DNA from: DASWYT01 sp965246875
GTDB lineage: Bacteria; Pseudomonadota; Alphaproteobacteria; Micavibrionales; SZUA-601
Direction of reading: 5' to 3'
Length of the DNA: 64,000 nucleotides
NCBI GenBank assembly: GCA_965246875.1
Contig: CBDFFU010000003.1
Coordinates: 992,001 to 1,056,000, forward strand
The position numbers and the translations under genes are program-made. The notes below the pieces were generated by a model. That model ran no database searches, was not told where the DNA came from, and saw only the letters and a list, made by a program, of their open reading frames with translations. Shown piece by piece: positions 17,975 to 24,367 of this stretch. How positions within the stretch are numbered: position 1 is the stretch's first letter; each line of letters opens with the position of its first letter.

Positions 17975-18115
17975 TTAATAATTCCAGCAGCGTCCTTTTT
18001 TGGCTTGTCCCGGCGGGCAACCATGAGGGTTACCATGGTGATAATCGTCGTGATACGATACACAGCCACCAAGCAACAAAGATGTTGAAAATATCAGGGC
18101 GATCAAAATTTTCAT
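17975..18115 (-). CDS. Small lipoprotein (46 residues)
   Basis: ATG 18115 opens a 46-codon frame: a Lys-containing N-terminus, a hydrophobic segment, and the lipobox LLGGC at residues 14-18, giving a mature lipoprotein of about 29 residues. The mature part is rich in His and Tyr (SYHDDYHHGNPHG) and ends CPPGQAKKGRCWNY, a Cys/Lys pattern known from short uncharacterised alphaproteobacterial lipoproteins. The stop TAA sits just before the bidirectional terminator. It is probably co-transcribed with the glycine-zipper protein upstream. Function unknown. Confidence 0.82.
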   Translation of the reverse strand: MKILIALIFSTSLLLGGCVSYHDDYHHGNPHGCPPGQAKKGRCWNY

Positions 18116-18126
18116 TTTCTATATCC

Positions 18127-18525
18127 TTAACGGCACGTTGCGTTCTTGAGCGGAATAACCTCACCACCGGCATAGGCACCAGCCAGTGTTCCGCCAATGG
18201 TGGTTGCTGTTTTACCTTTGCCTTTACCCAGCATGCTCCCCAGAACACCGCCGCCGACACCACCAACGGCTTTGCCAGCAATATTGTCATCATCACAAGC
18301 AGACGCGGTTTGCACTGTTTGGACTTGTGTCCGTTGTGCTTGATTAGCATTATCCCATTTAATGCCTTGGGATGTTTTAATCGTGGCAGCGTGATGTTTG
18401 GTTGCTACAGCTACAGGTTTGTCATCGGTCAAATTATTTTTAGTCAGATACACACTGGCACCCGCCGTAATCGTCATCAGCAGTAAACCCGCCAACGACA
18501 AAATGGCAATATCTTTCTTTTGCAT
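18127..18525 (-). CDS. Glycine-zipper 2TM-domain membrane protein
   Basis: This 132-residue protein has an N-terminal membrane anchor (ILSLAGLLLMTITAGASVYL) without a lipobox Cys, a Lys/Gln-rich linker, and a glycine zipper (IAGKAVGGVGGGVLGSMLGKG, then GGTLAGAYAGGEV). This is the Rick_17kDa_Anti/2TM pattern found in envelope proteins. A Cys follows in SACDD and another near the C-terminus (NATCR). It lies 11 bp upstream of the small lipoprotein gene on the same strand. The ATG at 18525 is preceded by AGGGTTCCCTC. A role in envelope stability is inferred. Confidence 0.82.
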   Translation of the reverse strand: MQKKDIAILSLAGLLLMTITAGASVYLTKNNLTDDKPVAVATKHHAATIKTSQGIKWDNANQAQRTQVQTVQTASACDDDNIAGKAVGGVGGGVLGSMLGKGKGKTATTIGGTLAGAYAGGEVIPLKNATCR

Positions 18526-18694
18526 GAGGGAACCCTTTTTTGTTGTTCATTGGTATTGAAACGATTGTTCGGGAAGGTACATAAAAAATCGATTATGATA
18601 TAGTAGCCTAGTATGTGTTACAGCTTTTGTGATTTAGTATTCGTGATGCATTTGACATTTATAAACATGCAAAGAGAAATAAAGCTGAGGAGAA

Positions 18695-18708
18695 TGGCGG
18701 ACAGGGTG
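18695..18708 (+). repeat. Putative attachment-site repeat (att copy 1)
   Basis: TGGCGGACAGGGTG repeats exactly the 3' end of the tRNA-Ser gene as read on the plus strand (19782-19795). It lies 133 bp before the integrase fragment. This is the arrangement left by tRNA-targeting tyrosine recombinases. With 14 bp the match is short but well placed. Confidence 0.65.
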
Positions 18709-18829
18709 TCCGTTTTAAGTTTGTATCACAGTAAATCATATCGTATCATTAACCACTTTTCTTTCAATAGGTTAGCGATTTTTATTGCATCGTAAAACCA
18801 CACTTCGTATCACAGAATCTCAAGATAAT

Positions 18830-18852
18830 TGATGGGATAGATGATGGGAAGA
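18830..18852 (+). repeat. 23-bp direct repeat, copy 1 (at integrase start)
   Basis: A 23-bp stretch beginning TGATGGGATAGATGATGGGA occurs here, spanning the integrase start codon, and again at 19719-19741, about 40 bp before the tRNA. The second copy still encodes MMGR but runs into a stop after 12 codons. It may be a remnant of a second integration event or of the element's core region. Confidence 0.8.
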
Positions 18853-19246
18853 AAGGCAAAAGACTTATCGCCTTTGGCGATCAAGCAACTCACGAAGCCA
18901 GGATTGCATTTTGTCGGCCATATACCAGGCCTGGCATTAAACGTTTCTGCAACAGGTGCACGAAGTTGGATCTTACGTGTGACTGTTGGGAGCAAGCGCC
19001 GCGACATGGGCTTAGGCGCCTTTCCGGAGGTCTCATTCTTAACGGCTAAAAATTTGGCCGTGGACAAGCGCAACATGGTTAGAGAGGGTATTGACCCTAT
19101 CGATCAGCGTCAGGCCTCTGTATCGACCTTAAAAGCCCAACAAGCGTCGGCGGTCAACTTTGAAGATGCATCAAAGAAATACATTGCAGCCCATGAGGCT
19201 GGTTGGAAAAGCGCTAAACATGCGGCGCAATGGTCTGCTACGCTAG
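18841..19246 (+). pseudogene. Tyrosine integrase, N-terminal remnant
   Basis: The frame from ATG 18841 encodes the N-terminal arm-binding domain (DUF4102-type) of a phage/island integrase: HIPGLALNVSATGARSWILRV, then RRDMGLGAFPEVSFLTAK and AVDKRNMVREGIDP. The start of the core-binding domain follows (FEDASKKYIAAHEAGWKSAKHAAQW). After about residue 135 the sequence is no longer integrase but the antisense strand of a truncated dehydrogenase. The catalytic domain with Arg-His-Arg-Tyr is missing, so the gene is dead. Confidence 0.88.
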
Positions 19247-19598
19247 CCATGACAGCCCAATCCGCTACAGCATCCGTTGAGAAGTTGCGGATATTCACAA
19301 TAGCAGTCCCATTTCGATCTGCTTCTTCAGATGCGATCCAACCATAAGATGTGGAAGCTGTGATAATTGCTTTAAGGTTGGAAATATTTTTATAAACCTC
19401 GGTAGGTAAAGACCAACCGACATAGTCTGGATTGATAGCTAAGATACGTGGTTCGGAACCTTCAAATAAATCCTTATGATCGGCAATGGGTGCTTCTTCA
19501 GTGATAAGAATGATTTCAGCCCCAGCTTTATCCAACACAGATTTGTTTTCATTTGTGAGTAAATCAGGCCAAAGTGGATCAAATATAAATGTTTTCAT
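19247..19598 (-). pseudogene. D-2-hydroxyacid dehydrogenase, N-terminal remnant
   Basis: From ATG 19598 (MKTFIFDPLWPDLL) the frame matches the N-terminal catalytic half of 2-hydroxyacid/phosphoglycerate dehydrogenases: NLKAIITASTSYGWIA, then NIRNFSTDAVADWAVMA. This is the point where the family normally enters its Rossmann domain (GxGxxG). Here it stops and the sequence becomes antisense integrase. NAD-binding and catalytic residues are gone. The breakpoint near 19241-19252 joins two gene 5' parts face to face, which suggests a deletion or inversion inside an island. Confidence 0.8.
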
Positions 19599-19718
19599 CA
19601 CGTACGCTTTCGATTGGTTCTGAAACAATTTTTACCATTAAATCCTTAGATTGAGTACAGCCGATACAGAGGTCTGCATTTGTGCTTTCGTTGCATTATA
19701 TGTGACTAAATTAGTTAA

Positions 19719-19741
19719 TGATGGGATAGATGATGGGAAGA
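19719..19741 (+). repeat. 23-bp direct repeat, copy 2 (near tRNA-Ser)
   Basis: This is an exact copy of 18830-18852, here followed by a short dead frame (MMGRALKIEIIQ then stop). It lies between the dehydrogenase stump and the tRNA gene. Confidence 0.8.
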
Positions 19742-19781
19742 GCGCTAAAAATTGAAATTATTCAATAAAATCAAGGACATT

Positions 19782-19871
19782 TGGCGGACAGGGTGAGATT
19801 CGAACTCACGAGGAAGTTACCCCCCTACCGGTTTTCGAGACCAGCGCATTCGGCCACTCTGCCACCTGTCC
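19782..19871 (-). tRNA. tRNA-Ser (anticodon CGA)
   Basis: The minus strand folds as a 90-nt class II tRNA. The acceptor stem is GGACAGG/CCTGTCC with discriminator G and an encoded CCA. The anticodon arm has the loop CTCGAAA, giving CGA, which reads UCG. A long variable arm (about 19803-19823) and a T arm with TTCGAAT follow. It resembles E. coli tRNA-Ser(CGA) in the anticodon arm. Its 3' end is repeated at 18695-18708, which marks it as an integration target. Confidence 0.96.
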
Positions 19872-19916
19872 GGATCATGTCTCTAGGACAAGAGGTTAAA
19901 GCAAGACGTTAGCCAA

Positions 19917-20855
19917 TTACCGGGTCGTTGGCAATCCATGGAACGGCACTGTTAATAACGGTTTGGGCCGTGCCAGTTTGCCGTTCTCCAATGCATTGGC
20001 GATGAAATCCGTCATGAGACCGGTCAGGGCCGCTTCGCTGTTTTGCAGGGCTGTCAGGTGAGCGTGAAAGGCGGCTGGGGTTTTAACGGCTTTTTCAGCT
20101 TTGTTAAACACGTTTTTAAAGTGCCGGGCCGTCACTTCCTGATGAATGTTCCAGAATTCGACAAGGCCGTGGCCGCGTGCAAACCGAATGCCGGCGGGCG
20201 TTTTGTCGGCCGTTTGCTCGTGATGGGCGATGATGTCGACATCTTCTGACGCGTCTGGATAAAACCGGCCGCCGCCGTTATAGGTTGCGGCAATCGTCGC
20301 CAATTGGCCGGGTTGTGGCCGCCGCAACGTGATGGTGATGATGTTGGCCGGGATGCGTTCGTCCGAATGCGGATTGGCAATGTGTCTAGCTTTCAATCGT
20401 GGCAAATGGCGCGCATCGCACAATTCGGTGATGATGCCCTGTGACACGCCGTTTAACAGCGGCGTTCGGGATTTGACGACTTTGTAATCCTGCGGCTGGT
20501 ACTTGTTATGATAGAGCGTTGTTCCCGTGAACGCATAAGCGGCGCCGCATGTCGCGCTGACATGCAGACCGGCCTGGGTTGCCGTTGCGACCTGGTGCAA
20601 CCCTTGATGCGTTAGCTTTCGCCGGTAGGTTTCCTCCGCCGAATTACAGCCAGGCCCGATAAAGCCGACGACGTTAGGTTTGTGCAGATAACCCTGCCGG
20701 ATTTGCGCGGCCGATACCAACGACACGTCGAATGGCCGAAGTGCCGGGTTCTGGGCGATATCTTTGACCATCAGCGAAAACAAAATTTGACCGCTGCCGT
20801 CCGTTTGATAAATCGCAATTTCTGGTTTTGACAATAGAGAACGGCGGGACATCAT
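19917..20855 (-). CDS. BPL_N-type glutamine-amidotransferase-like protein (paralogue 2)
   Basis: This 312-residue protein resembles the N-terminal domain of eukaryotic biotin-protein ligase (class I glutamine amidotransferase-like fold). A candidate nucleophile elbow is HVSATCGAAYAFTG with Cys103, and GFIGPGCNS corresponds to the GGG turn. The domain is followed by about 120 residues (AARHFKNVFNKAEKAVKTPAAFHAHL region) that the neighbour lacks. ATG 20855 follows directly after the stop of the preceding gene, so the two are translated together. The paralogues are only distantly similar. The substrate is unknown. I infer family membership from the fold-level motifs, not from close homology. Confidence 0.6.
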   Translation of the reverse strand: MMSRRSLLSKPEIAIYQTDGSGQILFSLMVKDIAQNPALRPFDVSLVSAAQIRQGYLHKPNVVGFIGPGCNSAEETYRRKLTHQGLHQVATATQAGLHVSATCGAAYAFTGTTLYHNKYQPQDYKVVKSRTPLLNGVSQGIITELCDARHLPRLKARHIANPHSDERIPANIITITLRRPQPGQLATIAATYNGGGRFYPDASEDVDIIAHHEQTADKTPAGIRFARGHGLVEFWNIHQEVTARHFKNVFNKAEKAVKTPAAFHAHLTALQNSEAALTGLMTDFIANALENGKLARPKPLLTVPFHGLPTTR

Positions 20856-21677
20856 TTAAGCGATCAGATGTGTCAAAAGCTTAGCGAAATACGTGCCATC
20901 CAAACCGGGGTGAGACGGCAACGCAGCCAATTCCGCCATGCGGTTATCGGGTACGTCAAATTGCAACAGATGCAACGATTGGTCATCAAATTCCAGATGC
21001 GGGCTGCACAACATATAACGGCCCTGTCCAACCGTTCCCGTTATAATCGCCGCCGGTTGATTGGGCAGGTCAGCGTAACGTGCGACGACAACACAAGATG
21101 CGTTATCATCCGCCACAAACAGTGGTCCGCTGTTATAAAGTGTTTTGATCGTCTCGTTTGTTTGTGTGTGCAACATCGTAATCGCGGCGTGATTATCAAT
21201 GTGCGAAAATTCATGCATAAATTCTGGAATGGGGCCTCTCGCCACGCCGGCAAAAAAATCCAGCTCGTTATCGACGCTAATTGCGTTAGCGTGTCCGGCC
21301 AGCCATTCCGTGCGGCGACAGGCGTAATAAGCCCCAGCACAAATGCCAACATATGTGCCGCCTTGTTCGACGTAAGTGCGAATAGTGGCATTGCCGGCGC
21401 CGTTCAGTTTATCGGCCACATAACGCGATGCGCCACCTGGCATGAAAAATGCACGGACCTCAGATGTCAGAATGCCGCCAATGATGTCATTTGCATCGGC
21501 GTCGATGATGTGTTCCGCGCCAAAATAGCGCGCCAATGCACGCCGGAGGACACCATTATTGTGAACATAGTCTTGATAAAGGGCGATCATGGTAGTGATA
21601 GGAAAAAACAATCTGTTGGCAGCGTAAAATGCCGGTGTGACAGGATTAACTTTTTCTTCACTTTTGTCCAGACTCAT
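20856..21677 (-). CDS. BPL_N-type glutamine-amidotransferase-like protein (paralogue 1)
   Basis: The 273-residue protein begins at ATG 21677; ATG at residue 30 (MIALYQDYVHNNG) is a reasonable alternative that starts the domain itself. The pattern is clear: an N-terminal strand ALYQDYVHNNG, the loop FFMPGGASRYV, and the nucleophile elbow GGTYVGICAGAYYA with Cys113. A possible His partner is in the region PHLEFDDQ. Such proteins are annotated as biotin-protein ligase N-terminal domain proteins and lack a ligase domain. It precedes its paralogue with no spacer, forming a two-gene operon. The reaction is unknown. Confidence 0.75.
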   Translation of the reverse strand: MSLDKSEEKVNPVTPAFYAANRLFFPITTMIALYQDYVHNNGVLRRALARYFGAEHIIDADANDIIGGILTSEVRAFFMPGGASRYVADKLNGAGNATIRTYVEQGGTYVGICAGAYYACRRTEWLAGHANAISVDNELDFFAGVARGPIPEFMHEFSHIDNHAAITMLHTQTNETIKTLYNSGPLFVADDNASCVVVARYADLPNQPAAIITGTVGQGRYMLCSPHLEFDDQSLHLLQFDVPDNRMAELAALPSHPGLDGTYFAKLLTHLIA

Positions 21678-21793
21678 GATATGATGAATTTGTAATTCGG
21701 CAGCATAACAGTGCGGAAAGGCCAGCGTTTTTTGTGTTTCTTGTCTTGAAAAAACAACATGTTAATTTTGTACCGGAGGTATACCCGGCACCA

Positions 21794-22102
21794 TTGTCAA
21801 GCGATGGCCATGATTGGGTTGAAGCGTATGACGTATTGCAAAGAAACTGGCCTTATAGCCGCACGGCGCGTGCACCTTATCTTATCGAAGCTGCCGCCCG
21901 TGTCGTCAGCCGCCGCCGTCATCGTCCGATCCCGCCGCGTCAGGCGTTTAAATCCACTATTGATTACTATGAAGCATTAATTCCACTCTTGCTGGCACAG
22001 AGCCGTTTGGAACACACAACATCGTGGCGCTATGTGCGGCCGTTGATGATACGCCTGATGTTGCGCAGCTGGCCAATGCAGCCTGACTCTGGCCGCAACT
22101 AG
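21794..22102 (+). CDS. Hypothetical protein
   Basis: An open frame runs from GTG 21734; a TTG at 21794, about 14 bp after a strong GGAGGT, may be the real start and gives about 102 residues (SSDGHDWVEAYDVLQRNW). The protein is basic and helical, with a run of Arg (RVVSRRRHRPIPPR) and a hydrophobic helix (YYEALIPLLLAQ). I do not recognise it. It is convergent with the LysE gene and divergent from the amidotransferase pair. Coding potential is plausible but not certain. Confidence 0.45.
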   Translation: MSSDGHDWVEAYDVLQRNWPYSRTARAPYLIEAAARVVSRRRHRPIPPRQAFKSTIDYYEALIPLLLAQSRLEHTTSWRYVRPLMIRLMLRSWPMQPDSGRN

Positions 22103-22103
22103 A

Positions 22104-22739
22104 TCAGGCATGTGCAGGCGCACGCGTAAAGGCCAGTTTGGCGGCCAATGCCAGAAAGGCCAGGCCGGTGAACCGGTCGATCCACACCGACATCGCTGAA
22201 AATTTACGACGCACGGCCGCGTGATTGAGCAAACAGGCAACACCGGTAAACCAGGCAAACGTTGTCACCACGCACACGCAGCCATAGAGTATTTGCACTG
22301 TCACTGGTGTGTGTGGATCAATAAACTGTGTGAACAATGCCAGAAAAAACAATGTGGCTTTTGGGTTCAAGGCATTGGTGACAAACCCCTGGATCAAGGC
22401 TTTGCGTGGCGTCAGTGTGATGTGAGTATCAGCAACCGCGTCCGCCGACCAGCCTTTTGACTGCAAGGCTTGCACAGCCAAATATAACAAATAGGCAGCA
22501 CCTGCCATTTTGATCATATTGAAAAACAGGATCGACTTCGCAATCACGATCGCCAGCCCGCCGATGCAATAGGCCATATGCACGGAAATGCCCAACGCAA
22601 TGCCGAGGGCCGTGACAATCCCGATACGGCGGCCATGATTCAGCGAATTGCGCAATACGCACAAAAAGTCAGGGCCAGGGGAGGCCAAAGCGATCAGCAT
22701 AAAGCCAAAAATGGTGATGGCTGGCAACAGATACGTCAT
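22104..22739 (-). CDS. LysE/RhtB-family amino acid exporter
   Basis: The 211-residue protein has the family layout: an N-terminal helix with ALASPGPDFLCVLRNSLNHGRR, corresponding to the conserved PGP and G/R motif, then GIALGISVHMAYC. The C-terminal half includes FVTNALNPKATLFFLALFTQFID, matching the NPKA motif, and ends with hydrophobic helices. About six membrane segments are visible. LysE/RhtB proteins export amino acids or derivatives from the cytoplasm. The substrate cannot be told from the sequence. It starts at ATG 22739 after a GGGGAATG site. Confidence 0.92.
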   Translation of the reverse strand: MTYLLPAITIFGFMLIALASPGPDFLCVLRNSLNHGRRIGIVTALGIALGISVHMAYCIGGLAIVIAKSILFFNMIKMAGAAYLLYLAVQALQSKGWSADAVADTHITLTPRKALIQGFVTNALNPKATLFFLALFTQFIDPHTPVTVQILYGCVCVVTTFAWFTGVACLLNHAAVRRKFSAMSVWIDRFTGLAFLALAAKLAFTRAPAHA

Positions 22740-22857
22740 GACATTCCCCTCTTTAAATTAAGCGCGTTTGACCAGTGTAAACTGAGAAAGCTGCGGGAAA
22801 CAAGCAATTTCTGTCATGATCCTAAAATAGCAATTTACAATTATTCAAAAGTACCAC

Positions 22858-22886
22858 TTGCATTATGGATTATATTTATTTATAAG
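22858..22886 (+). promoter_or_regulatory. Sigma70-type promoter of the C39-like gene (leaderless layout)
   Basis: TTGCAT at 22858-22863 and TATAAG at 22881-22886 are separated by 17 bp. Only 7 nt lie between the -10 box and ATG 22894, so transcription should begin at about the start codon. No Shine-Dalgarno site is possible in that layout. Confidence 0.7.
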
Positions 22887-22893
22887 CTAGGCC

Positions 22894-23565
22894 ATGATAA
22901 AGTTAGATGTTCCATTGATCAGCCAGCCGCTTGATAGCTATGAGTGCGGTTCAGCATGCGCGCAGATGCTTTTGTATTATTACGGTCAGAAAAGCATTCC
23001 AATCGAAACGATCAATGAGCGACTGCCAATCAGGCCAGAGTTCGGTCTGTTTTTGTACGAAGTGGGATCGTATTTTCTCGAGCTTGGCTATGATGTCAAA
23101 ATAGACGGCCTGAATACGCGTTTTATGGGGACGCAGCATATTGGTGCCAATGCTCAGGATATCAAACAGCATATTCAATCACTTCGTCACGAAGAGTATT
23201 ATACTAAACAATGGAAAAATCATCAGGTTGGATTGGATACTATCGTCAAATTTGTTGATGATGGCGGCCAGATGACAGGAAAGATACTCACGGCAGATGA
23301 TATCAAAACGGAATTAGGTGCAGGTCATCCGGTTATGCCAGCAATAACGACAAGTTTTCTCAATAATAAATTTTTCCGTCACAACGAGCATTTTGCTGTG
23401 ATAAAAGGCTATGATGACAACGGTTTTTGGATAAATGACCCGGGTGTGAAAAATTCAGGCGGCGAAGAACAACAATTCCCGTTTCATTATATCACACACG
23501 CGATTGCGGCAAATGCGGCATGTTCCGTCGAAGGTGGTATGATGATGACTGTGAAGCCACGTTGA
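22894..23565 (+). CDS. C39-like (papain-fold) cysteine peptidase
   Basis: The 223-residue cytosolic-looking protein has a peptidase C39-like layout: Gln11 and nucleophile Cys18 (SQPLDSYECGSACAQMLL), a His in NEHFAVIKGY (near residue 170), and an Asp in FWINDPG. It lacks a signal peptide and membrane segments, so it is not a bacteriocin exporter domain. The gene is visibly richer in A and T than recO next door and carries its own promoter. Effector-like or peptide-processing roles are possible; neither is shown. The family includes guanylate-cyclase-type C39 proteins and uncharacterised bacterial proteins. Confidence 0.75.
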   Translation: MIKLDVPLISQPLDSYECGSACAQMLLYYYGQKSIPIETINERLPIRPEFGLFLYEVGSYFLELGYDVKIDGLNTRFMGTQHIGANAQDIKQHIQSLRHEEYYTKQWKNHQVGLDTIVKFVDDGGQMTGKILTADDIKTELGAGHPVMPAITTSFLNNKFFRHNEHFAVIKGYDDNGFWINDPGVKNSGGEEQQFPFHYITHAIAANAACSVEGGMMMTVKPR

Positions 23566-23595
23566 AATTACGCATAAACCGCGTATCTTATCTCG

Positions 23596-24339
23596 ATGGA
23601 ATGGCAAGATGACGGCATTATTTTAGGGGTGAAGCAGCACGGCGAGAATGCGGCGGTGGTGCAGTTGTTGACCGCTGAACACGGCCGGTCGGCGGGTTAT
23701 GTGCGGGGTGTGCATTCCAAAACCATGAAACCTTTATTGCAATTGGGTAATCAGGTTACGATTTTCTGGCAAGGCCGGTTGGCCGAGCAACTGGGTTTTT
23801 ACACCTTTGAAATGTTGACGCCGTTTGCCGCCCGTTTGTTGGCAAGCCCCGAACGCATGACAGCGTTGCAATCGATTGCGCAACTGATCACGACAATCTT
23901 GCCAGAGCGTCAGCCGTATCCGGCTTTGTATCAAGACACGGTCGCGTTGTTGAATATCCTCTGTAGGAGCAGCGACTGGCCGCAAGCCTATGTGCAGTGG
24001 GAGTTGACCTTATTGCGCGAGATGGGGTTTGGCCTGCGGCTGGAGAATTGCGCGGTCAATGGGGAAACGCTGGATTTGACCCATGTCAGCCCTAAATCAG
24101 GCCATGCGGTAGGCGATGCAGCTGCTGGGCCGTACCGCGACCGGCTCTTGCCGCTGCCACAGTTTTTGGGCGGGCGGGATGATCTGGGCGATCACGAAAT
24201 TCGCGCGGGCCTGGCGCTAACCGGTTATTTTCTTTACCAAAATTTATTCGTGCCCGAACAAAAACCGCTGCCCGAACCCCGCCGCCGTTTGCAAAATCTG
24301 TTCAGCACGGCTAGTTTGGGCCGTGAACAGGCCGTCTAG
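23596..24339 (+). CDS. recO: DNA repair protein RecO
   Basis: The 247-residue protein begins MEWQDDGIILGVKQHGENAAVVQLLTAEHG, the typical OB-fold N-terminus of RecO. It continues with GRSAGYVRG and the helical domain (LYQDTVALLNILC). It acts with RecF and RecR to load RecA on gapped DNA. The four zinc-binding Cys of some RecO proteins are not conserved here, as in many Gram-negative members. It lies just ahead of parC, an arrangement common in alphaproteobacteria. Confidence 0.93.
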   Translation: MEWQDDGIILGVKQHGENAAVVQLLTAEHGRSAGYVRGVHSKTMKPLLQLGNQVTIFWQGRLAEQLGFYTFEMLTPFAARLLASPERMTALQSIAQLITTILPERQPYPALYQDTVALLNILCRSSDWPQAYVQWELTLLREMGFGLRLENCAVNGETLDLTHVSPKSGHAVGDAAAGPYRDRLLPLPQFLGGRDDLGDHEIRAGLALTGYFLYQNLFVPEQKPLPEPRRRLQNLFSTASLGREQAV

Positions 24340-24367
24340 GGCCTGAGGCCAGACCGACGAGTTTTAC

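Noticed and set aside
18613..18795. Possible 60-codon gene between the glycine-zipper gene and the integrase stump
   Set aside because: No ribosome-binding site, no recognisable protein, and it crosses the att-like repeat.
21759..21980. Alternative frame of 73 codons on the plus strand
   Set aside because: It overlaps the more plausible frame ending at 22102 and is rich in Arg/Ile codons without any motif.
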